A stretch of 64,000 nt of DNA from JBBRZM01 sp963813635 (GCA_963813635.1 CAWEZO010000007.1:372001-436000); one strand, 5' to 3'. Counted from the first letter of the stretch, positions 1 through 10,978 are shown. Numbers and translations are program-made. Notes: a model not told the origin generated them from the sequence alone.

Positions 1-1936
1 TCGGGCACCGGCAGGAATGCTGATAGCCGATCGTCGTCGCGTCGACGTAGAACCAGTTGAACGTGTAGTCGATCTTGCTGCCGGTCGCGTGGCGAAACGC
101 GTCGAAACCGCCATTCATTGTGTTGGGGTCGTTGAGCCGCTTGAACCCGATCGCCGACTGAATCTCTCGACCGTAGGTGGAGCGCTTGCGCGCCACTGCG
201 ATCGGCGTGCCGTCCTTGAGCGTGCCGCGATCCACGAGCGGTCCATAGTCGCTCGTGCGTTCGATGGTCCACGTGAGCGTCGTCGGGGTGCCTGCTCCCG
301 CGAGGCCGGTCGTCGTGCGCTCGACGTGCTGGAACGAGTCGATGGGCTTGCACTTGCCCTTGTACTCGTATCCCATCGACGCGGTCGTGACGGGCCCACC
401 ATTCGGATCGCAGAGCTTGAGCACGAAGTCGTCGACGTTGTCGGCGCCCGATGAGGTTGCAGACCACGCGTAGTCGCGCCCGTGGCCGAGCAACACGTAC
501 TGGTCGACGCCGGCGAAGCCGACACCGCGCGCGTCGATGCCGGGACCGTGCACGTCTTTCTCCACCAACGCGGCCGGCACCTGGTAGCCGACCTGCGGGC
601 CGAACACTGCAATCGGGCGCCCATTGGTCGTGTGCCTGCCGCTCACGAGGATGGCGTTGCTCATCGCCGGTGTCTGCGCGACCGCCCGACTGGGCCCGGC
701 CGGCGTGAGCTGCGCGAGCAGTGATTGCAGCGCAGGCGGAAGCGCGAGTGGTCCCGGTCCGGACCCGAGTCCACCGGTCTGCACCGGGTCGCGAGCGCCC
801 CCGACCGGTTGCAGGCTCGCGGCACGCCAGGGACGGAGACGCGTTGGGATCACGTTTGCCGAGGTTGGTGCCGTATGGCACCGCGCTGGGCTGGAGGTGA
901 CCGGCGCCTCGGCGCTGTGATCGAACTTGAGCCGGCTGAACTCGGCTCGGCCGGCCCTGGCCGCCGCGGCGGCGTCGTCCGCTTCGGGGGGCTTGGGGGT
1001 TCCGGCAGGCTTGGCGGCCTCGGCCGCCTCGATGTTCACGGCGTACGCGGCGGTCAGCTTGTCGATGCCGCAAAGGTTCTCGACCTCGCGGCCGCCGCCT
1101 TTCCCGAACTGCGCGCCGACCGCCGACGCGACCGACACCGCGTCGGTGACCCTCCAGGGCTCCGGAGCTTTGCCGATCACGCCGTACTCGGCCGGTAACA
1201 AGCTCGGGTTGGCCTTGCCCTCGGCGAGCAGCTTGTTGACGCCGTCGGTGTACGCGATGAAGTCCTCGACGACCGAGGCGCCTTCGGGCCCTGACTCCTT
1301 CATGTCGTCGAGCTGCTTCTGCAAGTCGGCGTCGGTGTACGGCGCGTTCGTCAACCCGGCCTGATCCATGCCGGCGGCGGGCGCACCCACGAGCTCGGCA
1401 AGGCGGCCCTGTGCGAGATGGCGCAGCAGATCCATCTCGAGGAAGCGGTCCTCGGCCGAGGTGTAGCCCTCGGCGAACATCGTCGCGTACCGCGTGCGGC
1501 CGTAAATGTGCGGGACGCCATACTGCTTGTCGCGCAGGACGGTGACGTCGGGGTTCGGCGAGTACTTGCGGGCGACGTCGCCGTTCTTCACACCGAACGA
1601 CGCGTCCTTGTAGTACTTCGCGAGGTCGGCGTCGTTGAGCTTGTCGCCGCTGAACGTGAGCGCGCTGTACAGCGACTCTTGATCGGCGTAGTGCGGCGGG
1701 TACTTCGTCGGATCGTTGCCGGCCGCTTGGGCCTGGGCGAGCTCCGGCGGCGTGAGCGTGCCGTCCTGGCCCGGCGGGATCACATTGAGAAACCCGGCCG
1801 CGTCGCCGAATTCCTGGTATCGCCCGTCGACCGGCGGCGTGGTCGTGGGTGGGGTTGCGGCGTTCGCCGAAGGGAGTGCGAGCGTCGTCGTCAGGACCGC
1901 CAGGGCGCCGAGCGCCGCGACCCGTCCGATGCGCAT
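1..1936 (-). CDS. Penicillin acylase family hydrolase, exported (C-terminus outside window)
   Basis: One minus-strand frame is open from an ATG at 1936 to the window edge, about 645 residues. It reads as an exported Ntn-hydrolase of the penicillin amidase/acylase family, which cleaves amide bonds after self-processing into two chains. Seen: a signal peptide in residues 1-26 ending SANA; alpha-chain blocks QYGVPHIYGRTR and AEGYTSAEDRFLEMD; the beta-chain start MSNAILVSGRHT, where Ser426 would be the N-terminal nucleophile. A purine run AGGGGGG precedes the ATG. Around 800-905, between the chains, the frame reads poorly while a neighbouring frame gives PYGTNLGKRDPNASPS, so a compensating indel pair is possible. 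Substrate (beta-lactam, acyl-homoserine lactone or other amide) cannot be told. Confidence 0.85.
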   Translation of the reverse strand, partial: MRIGRVAALGALAVLTTTLALPSANAATPPTTTPPVDGRYQEFGDAAGFLNVIPPGQDGTLTPPELAQAQAAGNDPTKYPPHYADQESLYSALTFSGDKLNDADLAKYYKDASFGVKNGDVARKYSPNPDVTVLRDKQYGVPHIYGRTRYATMFAEGYTSAEDRFLEMDLLRHLAQGRLAELVGAPAAGMDQAGLTNAPYTDADLQKQLDDMKESGPEGASVVEDFIAYTDGVNKLLAEGKANPSLLPAEYGVIGKAPEPWRVTDAVSVASAVGAQFGKGGGREVENLCGIDKLTAAYAVNIEAAEAAKPAGTPKPPEADDAAAAARAGRAEFSRLKFDHSAEAPVTSSPARCHTAPTSANVIPTRLRPWRAASLQPVGGARDPVQTGGLGSGPGPLALPPALQSLLAQLTPAGPSRAVAQTPAMSNAILVSGRHTTNGRPIAVFGPQVGYQVPAALVEKDVHGPGIDARGVGFAGVDQYVLLGHGRDYAWSATSSGADNVDDFVLKLCDPNGGPVTTASMGYEYKGKCKPIDSFQHVERTTTGLAGAGTPTTLTWTIERTSDYGPLVDRGTLKDGTPIAVARKRSTYGREIQSAIGFKRLNDPNTMNGGFDAFRHATGSKIDYTFNWFYVDATTIGYQHSCRCP

Positions 1937-2040
1937 GTGCCCCCCTGTCTGCTCTCGGTCCCGGGGGCAGGAAGGTAGCCGATTACAGACGATTGTTCCC
2001 CGCGCCCCGCAGCGGCGGGGCCCGGCGCGGGTGTTCGTTC

Positions 2041-2082
2041 ACTCGAGGAATTTCCCCGGTAATTGATGAGAATGCCTCGAGT
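2041..2082. promoter_or_regulatory. Inverted repeat, operator-like
   Basis: Perfect 8-bp arms ACTCGAGG (2041-2048) and CCTCGAGT (2075-2082) surround a 26-base AT-richer spacer. The site lies in the divergent space between the exported acylase (start 1936) and the SMP-30-like gene (start 2125). The position suits a regulator site or leader hairpin; no regulator gene is adjacent, so this is inference. Confidence 0.35.
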
Positions 2083-2124
2083 AGACGTTGACCGTGCGCC
2101 GAGAGCCTGCTTCGCTGCGTCGCC

Positions 2125-3053
2125 GTGGACGTCGACGTGACGGAGATCGCGACCGGGCTGCACTTCCCCGAGGGCCCCGTGTGGATGGCCGACGGCACGG
2201 TGCTGGTCGTCGAGATCGGCCGCAAGACCGTCGACCGTGTGCACCCCGACGGCACCGTCGAGGTCATCGCGGAGCCCGGCGGCGGCCCCAACGGGCTCGC
2301 GATCGGTCCTGACGGTGCGGTGTACGTGTGCAACAGCGGTGGCTTCGGGATGCACGACATGGGCGGCTTGACCGTCACTGACCTGATGCAGCCGGACGAT
2401 TACTCGGGCGGACGGATCGAGCGGGTCGATCTCGCGCACCGGCGCGGTCAGCGTGCTGTACGACCGAGTGCGACGGACACCCGTTGATGGGGCCCAACGA
2501 TCTGGTGTTCGACGCCACCGGCGGCATGTGGTTCACCGACCACGGGAAGATCCGCGGCCACGCGAGCGCGACGCACGGGGGCGTGTACTACGCGCGTGCC
2601 GACGGCTCGTCGATCCGCGAGGTGATCTACCCGCTCGAGTCGCCGAACGGCATCGGGCTCTCACCCGACGGACGGCCGTGTACGTCGCCGAGACGCACAC
2701 CGGCGCGCGTGTACTGCATGGGCTGGTCGCGGGCCCGGGCGAGATCGAGCACGCCGAGCCCGTCGGGCGCACGGCGGCGCTCCTGTGCGGGTTGCCGGGC
2801 TACCAGCTCCTCGACTCGCTCGCCGTCGACTCGGCCGGCAACGTCGTGGTCGGCACGCTCGTCAACGGTGGGCTCACCGTGATCGCGCCCGACGGGTCGG
2901 GATCCGTGGAGCACGTCCGCTCTGCCCGATCCGCTCGTCACCAACGTCTGCTTCGGCGGTGACGACCTGCGCGACCGCGTTCGTCACGTGCTCGGGCACC
3001 GGCAAGCTCGTGTCGATCCGTGGCCGCGACCCGGCCTCGCGCTCGCGTTCTGA
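2125..3053 (+). CDS. SMP-30/gluconolactonase/LRE-like protein, frameshifted
   Basis: Pieces of one roughly 310-residue beta-propeller protein of the SMP-30/gluconolactonase/LRE family are spread over the three forward frames. In order: FPEGPVWMADGTVLVVEI and GGGPNGLAIGPDGAVYV; GPNDLVFDATGGMWFTDHG; SPNGIGLSPDG; AVYVAETHTGARV; GTGKLVSI; then the end RPGLALAF with TGA at 3051-3053. Family members are lactonases or sugar-acid hydrolases binding a metal in the central pore. The start is GTG 2125. Four frame changes (about 2450-2480, 2680, 2930 and 3020) each fit one missing base, which points to sequencing error more than decay. The CoA-transferase gene follows 98 bases on. Confidence 0.75.
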
Positions 3054-3151
3054 CGTGTGACGATCCGGCGTTCGCGCCGTGCCGGCTCTATCGTCGCCCG
3101 ACGCAGTCCGTGCATCAGGGTGCGGCGCGCCCAACTGACCTGAGGAGCGAC

Positions 3152-4302
3152 GTGTCGGGACCGTTGTCGGGAGTGAAGGTCGTCGAGATCGCCGGGATCG
3201 GGCCGGGCCCGTTCGCCGCGATGATGCTCGCCGACATGGGCGCCGAGGTCGTGCGCGTCGACCGCGGCGCAGGTCGGTGCACCGACTTCGACCGCGCCCA
3301 ACCTCGAGATCCTCAACCGCGGGCCGCCGGTCGATCGGCGTCGACCTGAAGCAGCCCGACGGCGTCGAGACCGTGCTGCGCTCGTCGAGCAGGCCGACGC
3401 GCTCATCGAGGGCTTCCGGCCCGGCGTCGCCGAGCGACTCGGGATCGGGCCCGACGCGTGCCTCGCCCGCAACCCGAAGCTCGTCTACGGCCGGATGACG
3501 GGCTGGGGTCAGGACGGCCCGTACGCGCAGGCCGCCGGCCACGACATCAACTACATCGCGCTCGCCGGCGCGCTCGCGCACTTCGGCCGGGCCGGCACGC
3601 AAGCCGACGCCGCCGATCAACCTCGTCGGCGACTTCGGCGGCGGCGGCATGCTGCATGGCGTTCGGCGTCGCGTGCGCGCTCGTCGAGGCCGGCCGCGTC
3701 GGGCAAGGGCCAGGTGATCGACGCGGCGATGGTCGACGGCTCGGCCGTCCTCATGACGATGATGTGGGGCTTCCGGCGCCTCGGGCATCTGGGGGACGTT
3801 CGGCACCAACGTGCTCGACACCGGCGCGCCGTTCTACGACACGTACGAGACGGCCGACGGCAAGTTCATCTCGCTCGGCGTCGCTCGAGCCGCAGTTCTA
3901 CGCGGAGCTGATCACGCGCACTCGGTCTGCCGACGACGTCGGCTCGGCCGCCAGATGGACCAGACGACGCTGGCCCGAGCTGCGCGAGCGTTTCACCGCG
4001 CTGTTCAAGACGAAGACGCGTGACGAGTGGTGCGAGATCCTCGAGCACACCGACGTGTGCTTCGCGCCGGTGCTGCACGATGGGCGAGGCCGCCGAGCAC
4101 CCGCACCTCAAGGCGCGGGACACGATCGTGGAGGAGTACGGCGCTGCACCAGCCCGCGCCGGCGCCGCGCTTCAGCCGCACGCCGGGCGCGATCCAGCGG
4201 CCGCCGGCGTGGCCGGGTCAGCACACCGACGAGGTGCTCGCCGACTGGGGCTTCACCGCCGACGAGCTCGCGAAGCTCCGCGAGACGGGTGCCGTCAAGT
4301 AA
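3152..4302 (+). CDS. Alpha-methylacyl-CoA racemase-like family III CoA transferase, frameshifted
   Basis: Family III CoA-transferase (CaiB/BaiF) fold, closest in feel to alpha-methylacyl-CoA racemase, which inverts the 2-methyl centre of acyl-CoAs in branched-chain or sterol side-chain breakdown. Start GTG 3152 follows GAGGAG. Recognisable blocks: SGVKVVEIAGIGPGPFAAMM, RSIGVDLKQPDG, GFRPGVAERLG, MTGWGQDGPYAQAAGHDINY, INLVGDFGGGGML, GQVIDAAMVDGSAVLMTMMW (containing the conserved active-site Asp), TGAPFYDTYETADGKF and the C-terminal HTDEVLADWGF. At least six frame changes between about 3280 and 4110 break the frame, of both signs. The total span of about 383 codons fits the family. TAA ends it at 4302. 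Confidence 0.78.
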
Positions 4303-4334
4303 CGCGCAACACCCGTCCGCAAGGTCAAGAGCGT

Positions 4335-4380
4335 CGTTTGTGCGATCGGGCCCCCTATAGGGGCCCTGATCGCACAAACG
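4335..4380. terminator. Long hairpin between convergent genes
   Basis: Perfect 13-bp arms CGTTTGTGCGATC (4335-4347) and GATCGCACAAACG (4368-4380) enclose a second GC stem GGGCCCC/GGGGCCC (4348-4354 with 4360-4366, one bulged T) and a CTATA loop. It lies between the CoA-transferase stop (4302) and the purK stop (4395), which converge. With no T-tract it would act, if at all, as a bidirectional hairpin terminator or mRNA 3' stabiliser. Confidence 0.6.
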
Positions 4381-4394
4381 GGTGGTGGGGGCGG

Positions 4395-5507
4395 TCAGCC
4401 GTCGGACGGGATGTGGGGGAGGAGTTGCGCGAGGCGTTCGTCGAGGGTGTCGACGTCGGGGGCGGTGATCGTGACATGGCCGAGCTTGCGGGCGCGACGC
4501 GGGGCCTTGCGGTAGTCGTGCAAGTGCGCGCCGGGGACCGCGAGCACGTCATGGACATCGGGCAGCCCGCCGATGCAATTGACCATCGCGCTGACGCCCC
4601 GAGCCGCGGTCGACCCGAGCGGCCAGCCCACGATCGCGCGCAAGTGGTTCTCGAACTGGCTGGTCACCGCGCCTTCGATCGTCCAGTGACCCGAGTTGTG
4701 CACACGCGGTGCGAGCTCGTTCGCGAACAGCTCGCCGTCTGCTTCGAACAGCTCGATCGCGAGCACACCCACGTACTCGAGTGCCTCGAGGACCCGTGCC
4801 GAGATCGCCTCCGCGAGTGCCTGAAGCTCATGGGTCAGCCCGGGTGTCGGCGCGCGGCTCAGCCGCAGGATCCCGTCGCGGTGCACGTTGGCGACGACCG
4901 GCCAGCAGCGGATGGCGCCGTCGACACCCCGCACCGCAACGACCGACACCTCCCGCTCGAACTCGACGCGCTCCTCCACGATGAGCGGCACCCGCGGCAG
5001 CCCACTCCACGCCTCCTCGACGTCATCGGGTGTGCGCAGCACCGCTTGGAGCTTCCCGTCGTAGCCGCCGCGCCGCGTCTTCAGCACCGCCGGCAGGCCC
5101 ACATCGGCGATCGCGCCCCAGAGCTCGTCGAGCCCCTCGACCGCGGCGAACTCCGCGGTGGGTATGCCGAGGCGCCGGAACATCTCCTTCTCGGCGAGGC
5201 GGTCCTGGGCCACCTCGAGCGCGACCGGCGACGGCATGACCGGCACCGTCTCGGCCACGAGCCGGGCGCTGTCGGCCGGCACGCCCTCCCACTCAAACGT
5301 CGCCAGCCCCGCGCCCTTGACCACCTTCCTGAGCGCCGACTCGTCGTCGAGCGCGCCCACGACGAGCGGTCCCAGCGCTCGCGCCGGCGCGTCGGGTGAC
5401 GGGTCGAGGAACCGAAAGTCCAGTCCGAGCGGGATGCCCGCGAGGCCGAGCATCCAGCCCAGTTGCCCGCCGCCGAGCACGGCGACCGTGGTCTCGGGAC
5501 CGGTCAT
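4395..5507 (-). CDS. purK: N5-carboxyaminoimidazole ribonucleotide synthase PurK
   Basis: A 370-residue ATP-grasp enzyme of de novo purine synthesis. It carboxylates AIR to N5-CAIR using ATP and bicarbonate, and PurE then isomerises the product. Seen: N-terminal dinucleotide-like GGGQLGWML at residues 12-20; AQDRLAEKEMFRRLGIPT introducing the ATP-grasp domain; VLKTRRGGYDGKLQ phosphate/ATP loop; LIVEERVEFEREVSVV; metal-ligand region LFANELAPRVHNSGHWTIEG; C-terminal DYRKAPRRARKLGHV. Length is normal and the frame intact. The usual partner purE is not beside it. It converges with the racemase-like gene and diverges from gltB. Confidence 0.95.
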   Translation of the reverse strand: MTGPETTVAVLGGGQLGWMLGLAGIPLGLDFRFLDPSPDAPARALGPLVVGALDDESALRKVVKGAGLATFEWEGVPADSARLVAETVPVMPSPVALEVAQDRLAEKEMFRRLGIPTAEFAAVEGLDELWGAIADVGLPAVLKTRRGGYDGKLQAVLRTPDDVEEAWSGLPRVPLIVEERVEFEREVSVVAVRGVDGAIRCWPVVANVHRDGILRLSRAPTPGLTHELQALAEAISARVLEALEYVGVLAIELFEADGELFANELAPRVHNSGHWTIEGAVTSQFENHLRAIVGWPLGSTAARGVSAMVNCIGGLPDVHDVLAVPGAHLHDYRKAPRRARKLGHVTITAPDVDTLDERLAQLLPHIPSDG

Positions 5508-5648
5508 TCGGCGGAGCGTAATGGTGCGTCCGCTATGATTGGTGGTTCGCGACAGCGCCGTCGCTCCCTACCAGTCAGTAGCACCACCAGTGAGCGAGGC
5601 GCCGGCGGAGCCGTCTCCCCTCGGTGGTCGGAGCGAGGAGACAACAGC

Positions 5649-8600
5649 GTGCACGAGACGCACCACTCCCGTCGGGAGCGCCCGGAGCTCGACGCCTGCG
5701 GCATCGGCTTCGTTGCCGACGCGGCCGGATGCGTGAGCCGGGCGATCGTCGAGCAGGCACTCACCGGCCTGGCGTGCGTACGCCACCGGAGCGCGATCGC
5801 AGCCGACGGCCTGTCGGGCGACGGTGCTGGCCTGCTCACCCCGATTCCCGCGCCGGTTCTTCGCCCGGGTGGGCGCACAAGCAGCCGGGGCGCCGATCGA
5901 CGCCGACCGCATCGGCGTGATCACCGCGTTTCTCGATCTCGACGACACTGCGGCCGCCCAGACCGCGCGCGATGCGGTCGCAGCTGCGTGCGCCGAAGAA
6001 GGCATCGAGCTGGCCGCCTGGCGAGCGATCCCAATCGACGAGACACAGATCGGCGGCCACGCGCGAGACGACCTCCCGGCGATGTGGCACGGGTTGATGC
6101 TGCGTCCCGATGACTTCGAAGACGAGCAGGCGGAACGTCGCGCGTTTCGTGCTCGCCGCCGTGCCGAAGCCGCCTGTCGCGAGGCCGGTGTGCGCCATTA
6201 CTTCGCGAGCTGGTCGTTCTCGCTCGTCACGTACAAGGCGCTCGTGATCAGCGATCGGTTGGCGGCGTTCTATCCCGATCTCACGGCCGACGACTTCGAC
6301 GCGCCGCTCGCGGTGTTCCACAGTCGCTTCTCGACCAACACCGCGCCGGCATGGAGCGCGCCCAGCCGTTCCACCACACGTGTCACAACGGCGAGATCAA
6401 CACCTTGCAGGGCAACGAGCACCGCATGGCCGCGCGCGGTGTGTTGGGCACCGAGGCCGCGGGTCTCGGATCGGAGGAGCTGTTGCGTCCTGTTCTCGAT
6501 CCCGACACCTCTGATTCGGGCAAGCTCGACACGACCGTCGAGCTGCTCCTGCGCGGTGGGCGCGACGTGCGTCACGCCGTCGCGATGCTCGTGCCCGAGG
6601 CGTGGGAGGGCCAGCGCGACCTTGCACCCGGCGTGCGCGACTTCTTCCGCTACCACGCATGCATCACCGATCCGTGGGACGGCCCGGCCGGGCTCATCTT
6701 CACCGACGGACGGCGCGTCGGCGCGTGCCTCGACCGCAACGGGCTCCGCCCCCTGCGCTGGCAGATCTGTGACGACGGCCTCGTGGTGTGCGCGTCGGAA
6801 GTCGGCGCGGTGCCGGTCTCGGGGCACGGCGTGGTACGCCGCGGCCGGCTCGGTCCGGGCGAGATGCTGTGCGTCGACCCTGATCGCACCACGGCTGCGC
6901 AGCCGCCCCTCATCGCCGTGCAAGACGACTTCGCGGTCAAGACGTGGCTCGCCCGGCGCGCGCCGTACGCGGAGTGGACCGGTGACGGCCTCCGTCCGGG
7001 CGACATCGGTCAGGCGATCGAGGCGACGATCGAGCCCGACGACCTGCTCAGGCGCCAAGCGACGTTCGGGATGACGAAGGAAGAGGTGGCGATGGTGCTC
7101 AAGCCCATGGCCACCGACGCGAAGGAGCCGACGTTCTCGATGGGTGACGACGTGCCGTTCGCGACGCTGTCGTCGCGGCCGCGGCCCGTCTTCCATTTCT
7201 TGAAGCAGCGCTTCGCGCAAGTGACCAACCCGCCCATCGACCACCTCCGGGAGCGGCTGGTGATGTCGCTGCGCACGTGTCTCGGGCCGCGTCAGCCGTT
7301 GCTCACCCAGCGACCCGAGGCGGCGCGCCTCTTGGAGATGCCGACGTTCTTCCTCTATCCCGGCGGTGTCGAGGCGCTGCTCGACCACCACCGCACACCG
7401 TTCGCGGCCACGCGCCTCGACGCGACCTTCGCCATTGCCGACGGTCCGGAAGGGCTCGAGCGCGCGCTCGAGCAGCTCGAGGTCGAGGCGGCTGACGCAG
7501 TCGCGAACCAATCGGGCATCCTCGTCGTCTCCGACAACGGGGTCAGCGAGTCGCGTGCACCGATCCCGTCGCTGCTGGCGCTCGGTGCGGTGCACCATCG
7601 GCTGATCCGCGAGCGACTGCGCCAGCGGACGTCGATCGTGGTGGACTCGAGCGACGCGCGCGACGTGCATGCGGTCGCATGCCTGCTCGGGTACGGCGCC
7701 GACGCGGTGTGTCCCCGTCTCGCGCTGAAGTCGGTTGCCCGCATGGCCGACGACGATCAGTTCGGGGAGCTGCACTCGGCGGAAGCGCAAGCCAAGGTGC
7801 AGGCGGCGCTCGAAGACGGCGCGCTGAAGATCTTCTCGAAGATGGGGATCTCCACGGTCGACGGGTATCGCGCCGCGCAGACCTTCGAGGTCATCGGCCT
7901 CGGGCCGGATGTGGTCGACCGTTGCCTGCGCGGCACCGCTTCGACCGTCGGCGGTATCGGCTTCACGGAGCTCGGCGTCGACGCGCTGCGGCGGCACGCA
8001 TCCGGCTTCGGTGCCGAACAGGCCACGCTCGACGAACCGGGTTGGATCCGTTTCCGCAAGCGCGGCGGTGAGTACCACACCCACAACCCCGACGTGTCCG
8101 ACGCGCTGCATCTGGTGAGCGGCGTCACTCCGGCCGACGACGGCGAGTCGGGCAACGGCAAGCGCGCGAAGAAGGAGGCGAGCAAGTTCGACGCGATGCC
8201 TCTCGCCCCGCCCGCGGAGCAGGGCAAGGTCATCTTCCTGGGCGACGAGCAGCCACCCGCACCCGACCCTGCGGCCAAGCGTGCCGCGCACTTGCTTCAG
8301 CGCGCGATCAACGACGGCCGTGACGACCTCTACGACCAGTTCCGTCAGGCGGTGGAGGAGCGTCCGCTCACGGAGCTTCGCGACCTGCTCGAGCTGGCGC
8401 CCGCGGGAGCACCGATTCCGCTCGACGAGGTCGAGCCGGTCGGTGAGATCACGCGCCGGTTCTCCACCGGCGCGATGTCACATGGATCTCTGTCGGCCGA
8501 GGCGCACGAGACGCTCGCCATCGCGATGAACCTCATCGGCGGGAAGAGCAACTGCGGTGAAGGTGGCGAAGATGTCGCGCGTTTCCGCACGCGCGGCACC

Positions 8601-10328
8601 GAACGCGACCGCAACTCGCGCATCAAGCAGATCGCATCGGGCCGCTTCGGCGTCACGCCCGAGTACTGCGCGTTCGCCGACGAGCTCAACATCAAGATCG
8701 CGCAGGGCTCGAAGCCCGGCGAAGGGGGACAGCTCCCGGGCCACAAGGTGAGCGGCGAGATCGCCCGCCTCCGGCACACGCAGCCCGGCGTGGGGCTGAT
8801 CTCGCCGCCGCCGCACCACGACATCTACTCGATCGAAGACCTCGCGCAGCTCATCTACGACCTCAAGCAGGTCAACACGACGGCCGAGGTCTCGGTGAAG
8901 CTCGTTGCCGAGCGCGGCGTAGGCACGATCGCCGCCGGCGTCGTCAAGGCGCTCGCCGACGTGGTGCAGATCTCGGGCAACAACGGTGGCACCGGTGCGT
9001 CGCCGCTGTCGTCGATCAAGCACGCCGGCATGCCGTGGGAGCTCGGCCTCGCCGACGCGCAGCAGACCCTGATCTACAACGGCCTGCGCACCCGCGTGCG
9101 CCTGCGGGTCGACGGCGGCTTTCTCACCGGCCGCGACGTGATGATCGCGGCGCTGATGGGTGCCGACGAGTACTCGTTCGGCACTGCGGCGATGATCGCC
9201 GAGGGTTGCATCATGGTCCGCGCCTGCCACCGCGACACGTGTCCGACCGGCATCGCGACCCAGCGGCCCAACTTGCGCGCAAAGTTCGCCGGCACGCCGC
9301 ACGGGGTCGCGGCGTACATGGTGTTCGTCGCGCAGGAGGTCCGCCAGCTGCTCGCGTCGCTCGGGCTGCGCACGCTCGACGACGCGATCGGCCGCGTCGA
9401 GCTGTTGCGCCAGCGGCCCACGGGCGACGAGCGGGCCGACACGCTCGATCTCGCGCCACTGCTCATCGCGCCAACCGATCACGAAGCAGGGCGGTGTTTC
9501 GTCGAGCACGTGCCGATCCAGCGGCCACGTTCCCCGCTCGATGCCCAGCTGCTGCTCGACGGGTTCGCCGCGCTGTACGAGGGCCGCGACGTCACCGTTG
9601 GCTACGACATCACCAACGCCGATCGCACGGTCGGCGCGTCACTCGGCGGCGCGATCGGCCTCGAGTGGGGAGGCGGCATGCCGCCGGGCCTGTTGCACGC
9701 GCGCTTCACCGGCTCCGCCGGCCAGAGCTTCGGTGCGTTCCTCGCCGACGGCGTCAATCTCGAGCTGGTCGGCGAAGCCAATGACTACCTCGGCAAGGGT
9801 ATGGGCGGCGGTCGCATCGTGGTGCGCCCACCCGCCGACGACGCGGGCGATCCGGCACTGGCCGGCAACACGGTCCTGTACGGCGCGACGGGAGGTCAGG
9901 TCTTCATCGCCGGACACGTCGGCGAGCGGTTCTGCGTACGCAACAGCGGTGCGACTGCGGTCGTGGAGGGCGCGGGCGACCATGCGTGCGAGTACATGAC
10001 CGGCGGCACCGTCGTGATCGTCGGCCCTTTCGGCTACAACCTCGGCGCGGGAATGACCGGGGGCGAGGCCTTCGTCTACGACGTCGACGGGTTGCTCGGC
10101 GCGCGGCTCAATCGCCAGCTGGTCGACGCGGCGCAGCTCGACGATGCACAAACCGCGGAGCTGCGATTCCTCATCGAACGTCATCGCGAGCTCACCGGCT
10201 CGACGCGTGTCGGCGGACTGCTCGGAGATTGGGACGCTGCCGTCCGCTGCTTCTGGCGGGTGTCGCCGGTCACCGAGGTGGCGCGGATCGAACGCGCGCA
10301 CGAAGGTCTCCTCGGCGCACAGCTCTAG
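5649..10328 (+). CDS. gltB: Glutamate synthase large subunit GltB, two frame breaks near N-terminus
   Basis: Large subunit of glutamate synthase, making two glutamates from glutamine and 2-oxoglutarate. Starting at GTG 5649, Cys17 (in DACGIGFVADAAG) would be the N-terminal nucleophile of the class II glutaminase domain after processing. Later blocks: CHNGEINTLQGNEHRM, the FMN-site stretch around KPGEGGQLPGHKVSGE, NGGTGASPLSSIKHAG, the 3Fe-4S cysteines in GCIMVRACHRDTCPTG (about 9206-9250), and the GXGXG tail domain. The frame changes near 5850-5870 and near 6355, both at single bases. Combined length of about 1560 residues fits. No gltD small subunit follows, so its partner is elsewhere or another electron donor is used. 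Confidence 0.93.
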
Positions 10329-10346
10329 CTGCTCGCGACCAAACCC

Positions 10347-10397
10347 CATTCTTGCGTCAGCAGCCGGGATGTCACCCCGGTTTGCGACGCAAGAATG
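10347..10397. repeat. Dispersed palindromic repeat, copy 1
   Basis: Arms CATTCTTGCGTC (10347-10358) and GACGCAAGAATG (10386-10397) are perfect inverted copies around a GC-rich centre containing CCGGGATGTCACCCCGG. Nearly the same element, inverted, occurs at 25861-25910. Both copies sit between convergent gene ends (here gltB and the LemA-like gene). The pattern suits a REP-like palindrome acting as a bidirectional terminator. Confidence 0.7.
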
Positions 10398-10420
10398 AAA
10401 TGGGCGAGCGGGTGTGCGCG

Positions 10421-10978
10421 CTAGCCGCCGATCTGGAGCACCGGGCGTGAGTCGTAACCGAACGTGTCGGCGACGGTCTGGTGGAGCAGGCCGCTCCGGG
10501 CGTGCTCGTACTTCGTCACGGCATCGTTGTACGACTTGACCAACGCGGGCGGGGGAATGGTCGTTTCGAACGCGGTGATCGTGTCGGTGACCGGCGCGGC
10601 CGAACGGAACCGATCGGAGCCGGAGATCGCGGCGCGCAGGCGCCGGCCGAGACCCTCGAGCTCGTTGGCCGTTGTTGCCTCCTTGGCGGCGTCCGCCTTG
10701 GCGTCCGGCACCTTGTGGAGCACGGACCATTGCTTCAGCGTGGTGAGCAGGTCTTTCGTGATCGCCCGGTCGCCGCCGCCCGCCTTGATGAACGCCGCAG
10801 TCGCGCCGGTCAGCTTGTCGTACCGGGCAGCGAGCGGCGCGCGCAGTGGCGTCCACTGGTGGTCGACAGCGGATCGGTCGTCGGACAGGCGCGGCCGGGT
10901 GGTGAGCGTCAGCACGACAGCGCCCACGACAAGAAGGAGTACGACAACGAGCGCGAGGCGCCACACGCGGCGAGCCAT
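10421..10978 (-). CDS. LemA-like membrane-anchored protein
   Basis: A 185-residue protein with one N-terminal membrane segment (about residues 7-27, VVVLLLVVGAVVLTL) and an external, mostly helical domain. The C-terminal stretch LVKSYNDAVTKYEHARSGLL followed by VADTFGYDSRP resembles the end of LemA-family proteins, whose role is not established. The middle (TANELEGLGRRLRAAISGSD) also fits the family's helical bundle. The match is by pattern only and the N-terminal half is divergent. It stands alone, convergent with gltB across the palindromic repeat. Confidence 0.6.
   Translation of the reverse strand: MARRVWRLALVVVLLLVVGAVVLTLTTRPRLSDDRSAVDHQWTPLRAPLAARYDKLTGATAAFIKAGGGDRAITKDLLTTLKQWSVLHKVPDAKADAAKEATTANELEGLGRRLRAAISGSDRFRSAAPVTDTITAFETTIPPPALVKSYNDAVTKYEHARSGLLHQTVADTFGYDSRPVLQIGG

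Noticed and set aside
6270..8291. A 673-codon minus-strand open frame opposite gltB, and similar long frames at 8478-9509, 9639-11003, 34978-36627, 39391-40653, 42179-43747 and 58263-59783
   Set aside because: Each lies antisense to a well-recognised gene and has His/Arg/Val-rich composition without motifs. High third-position GC keeps the opposite strand open.
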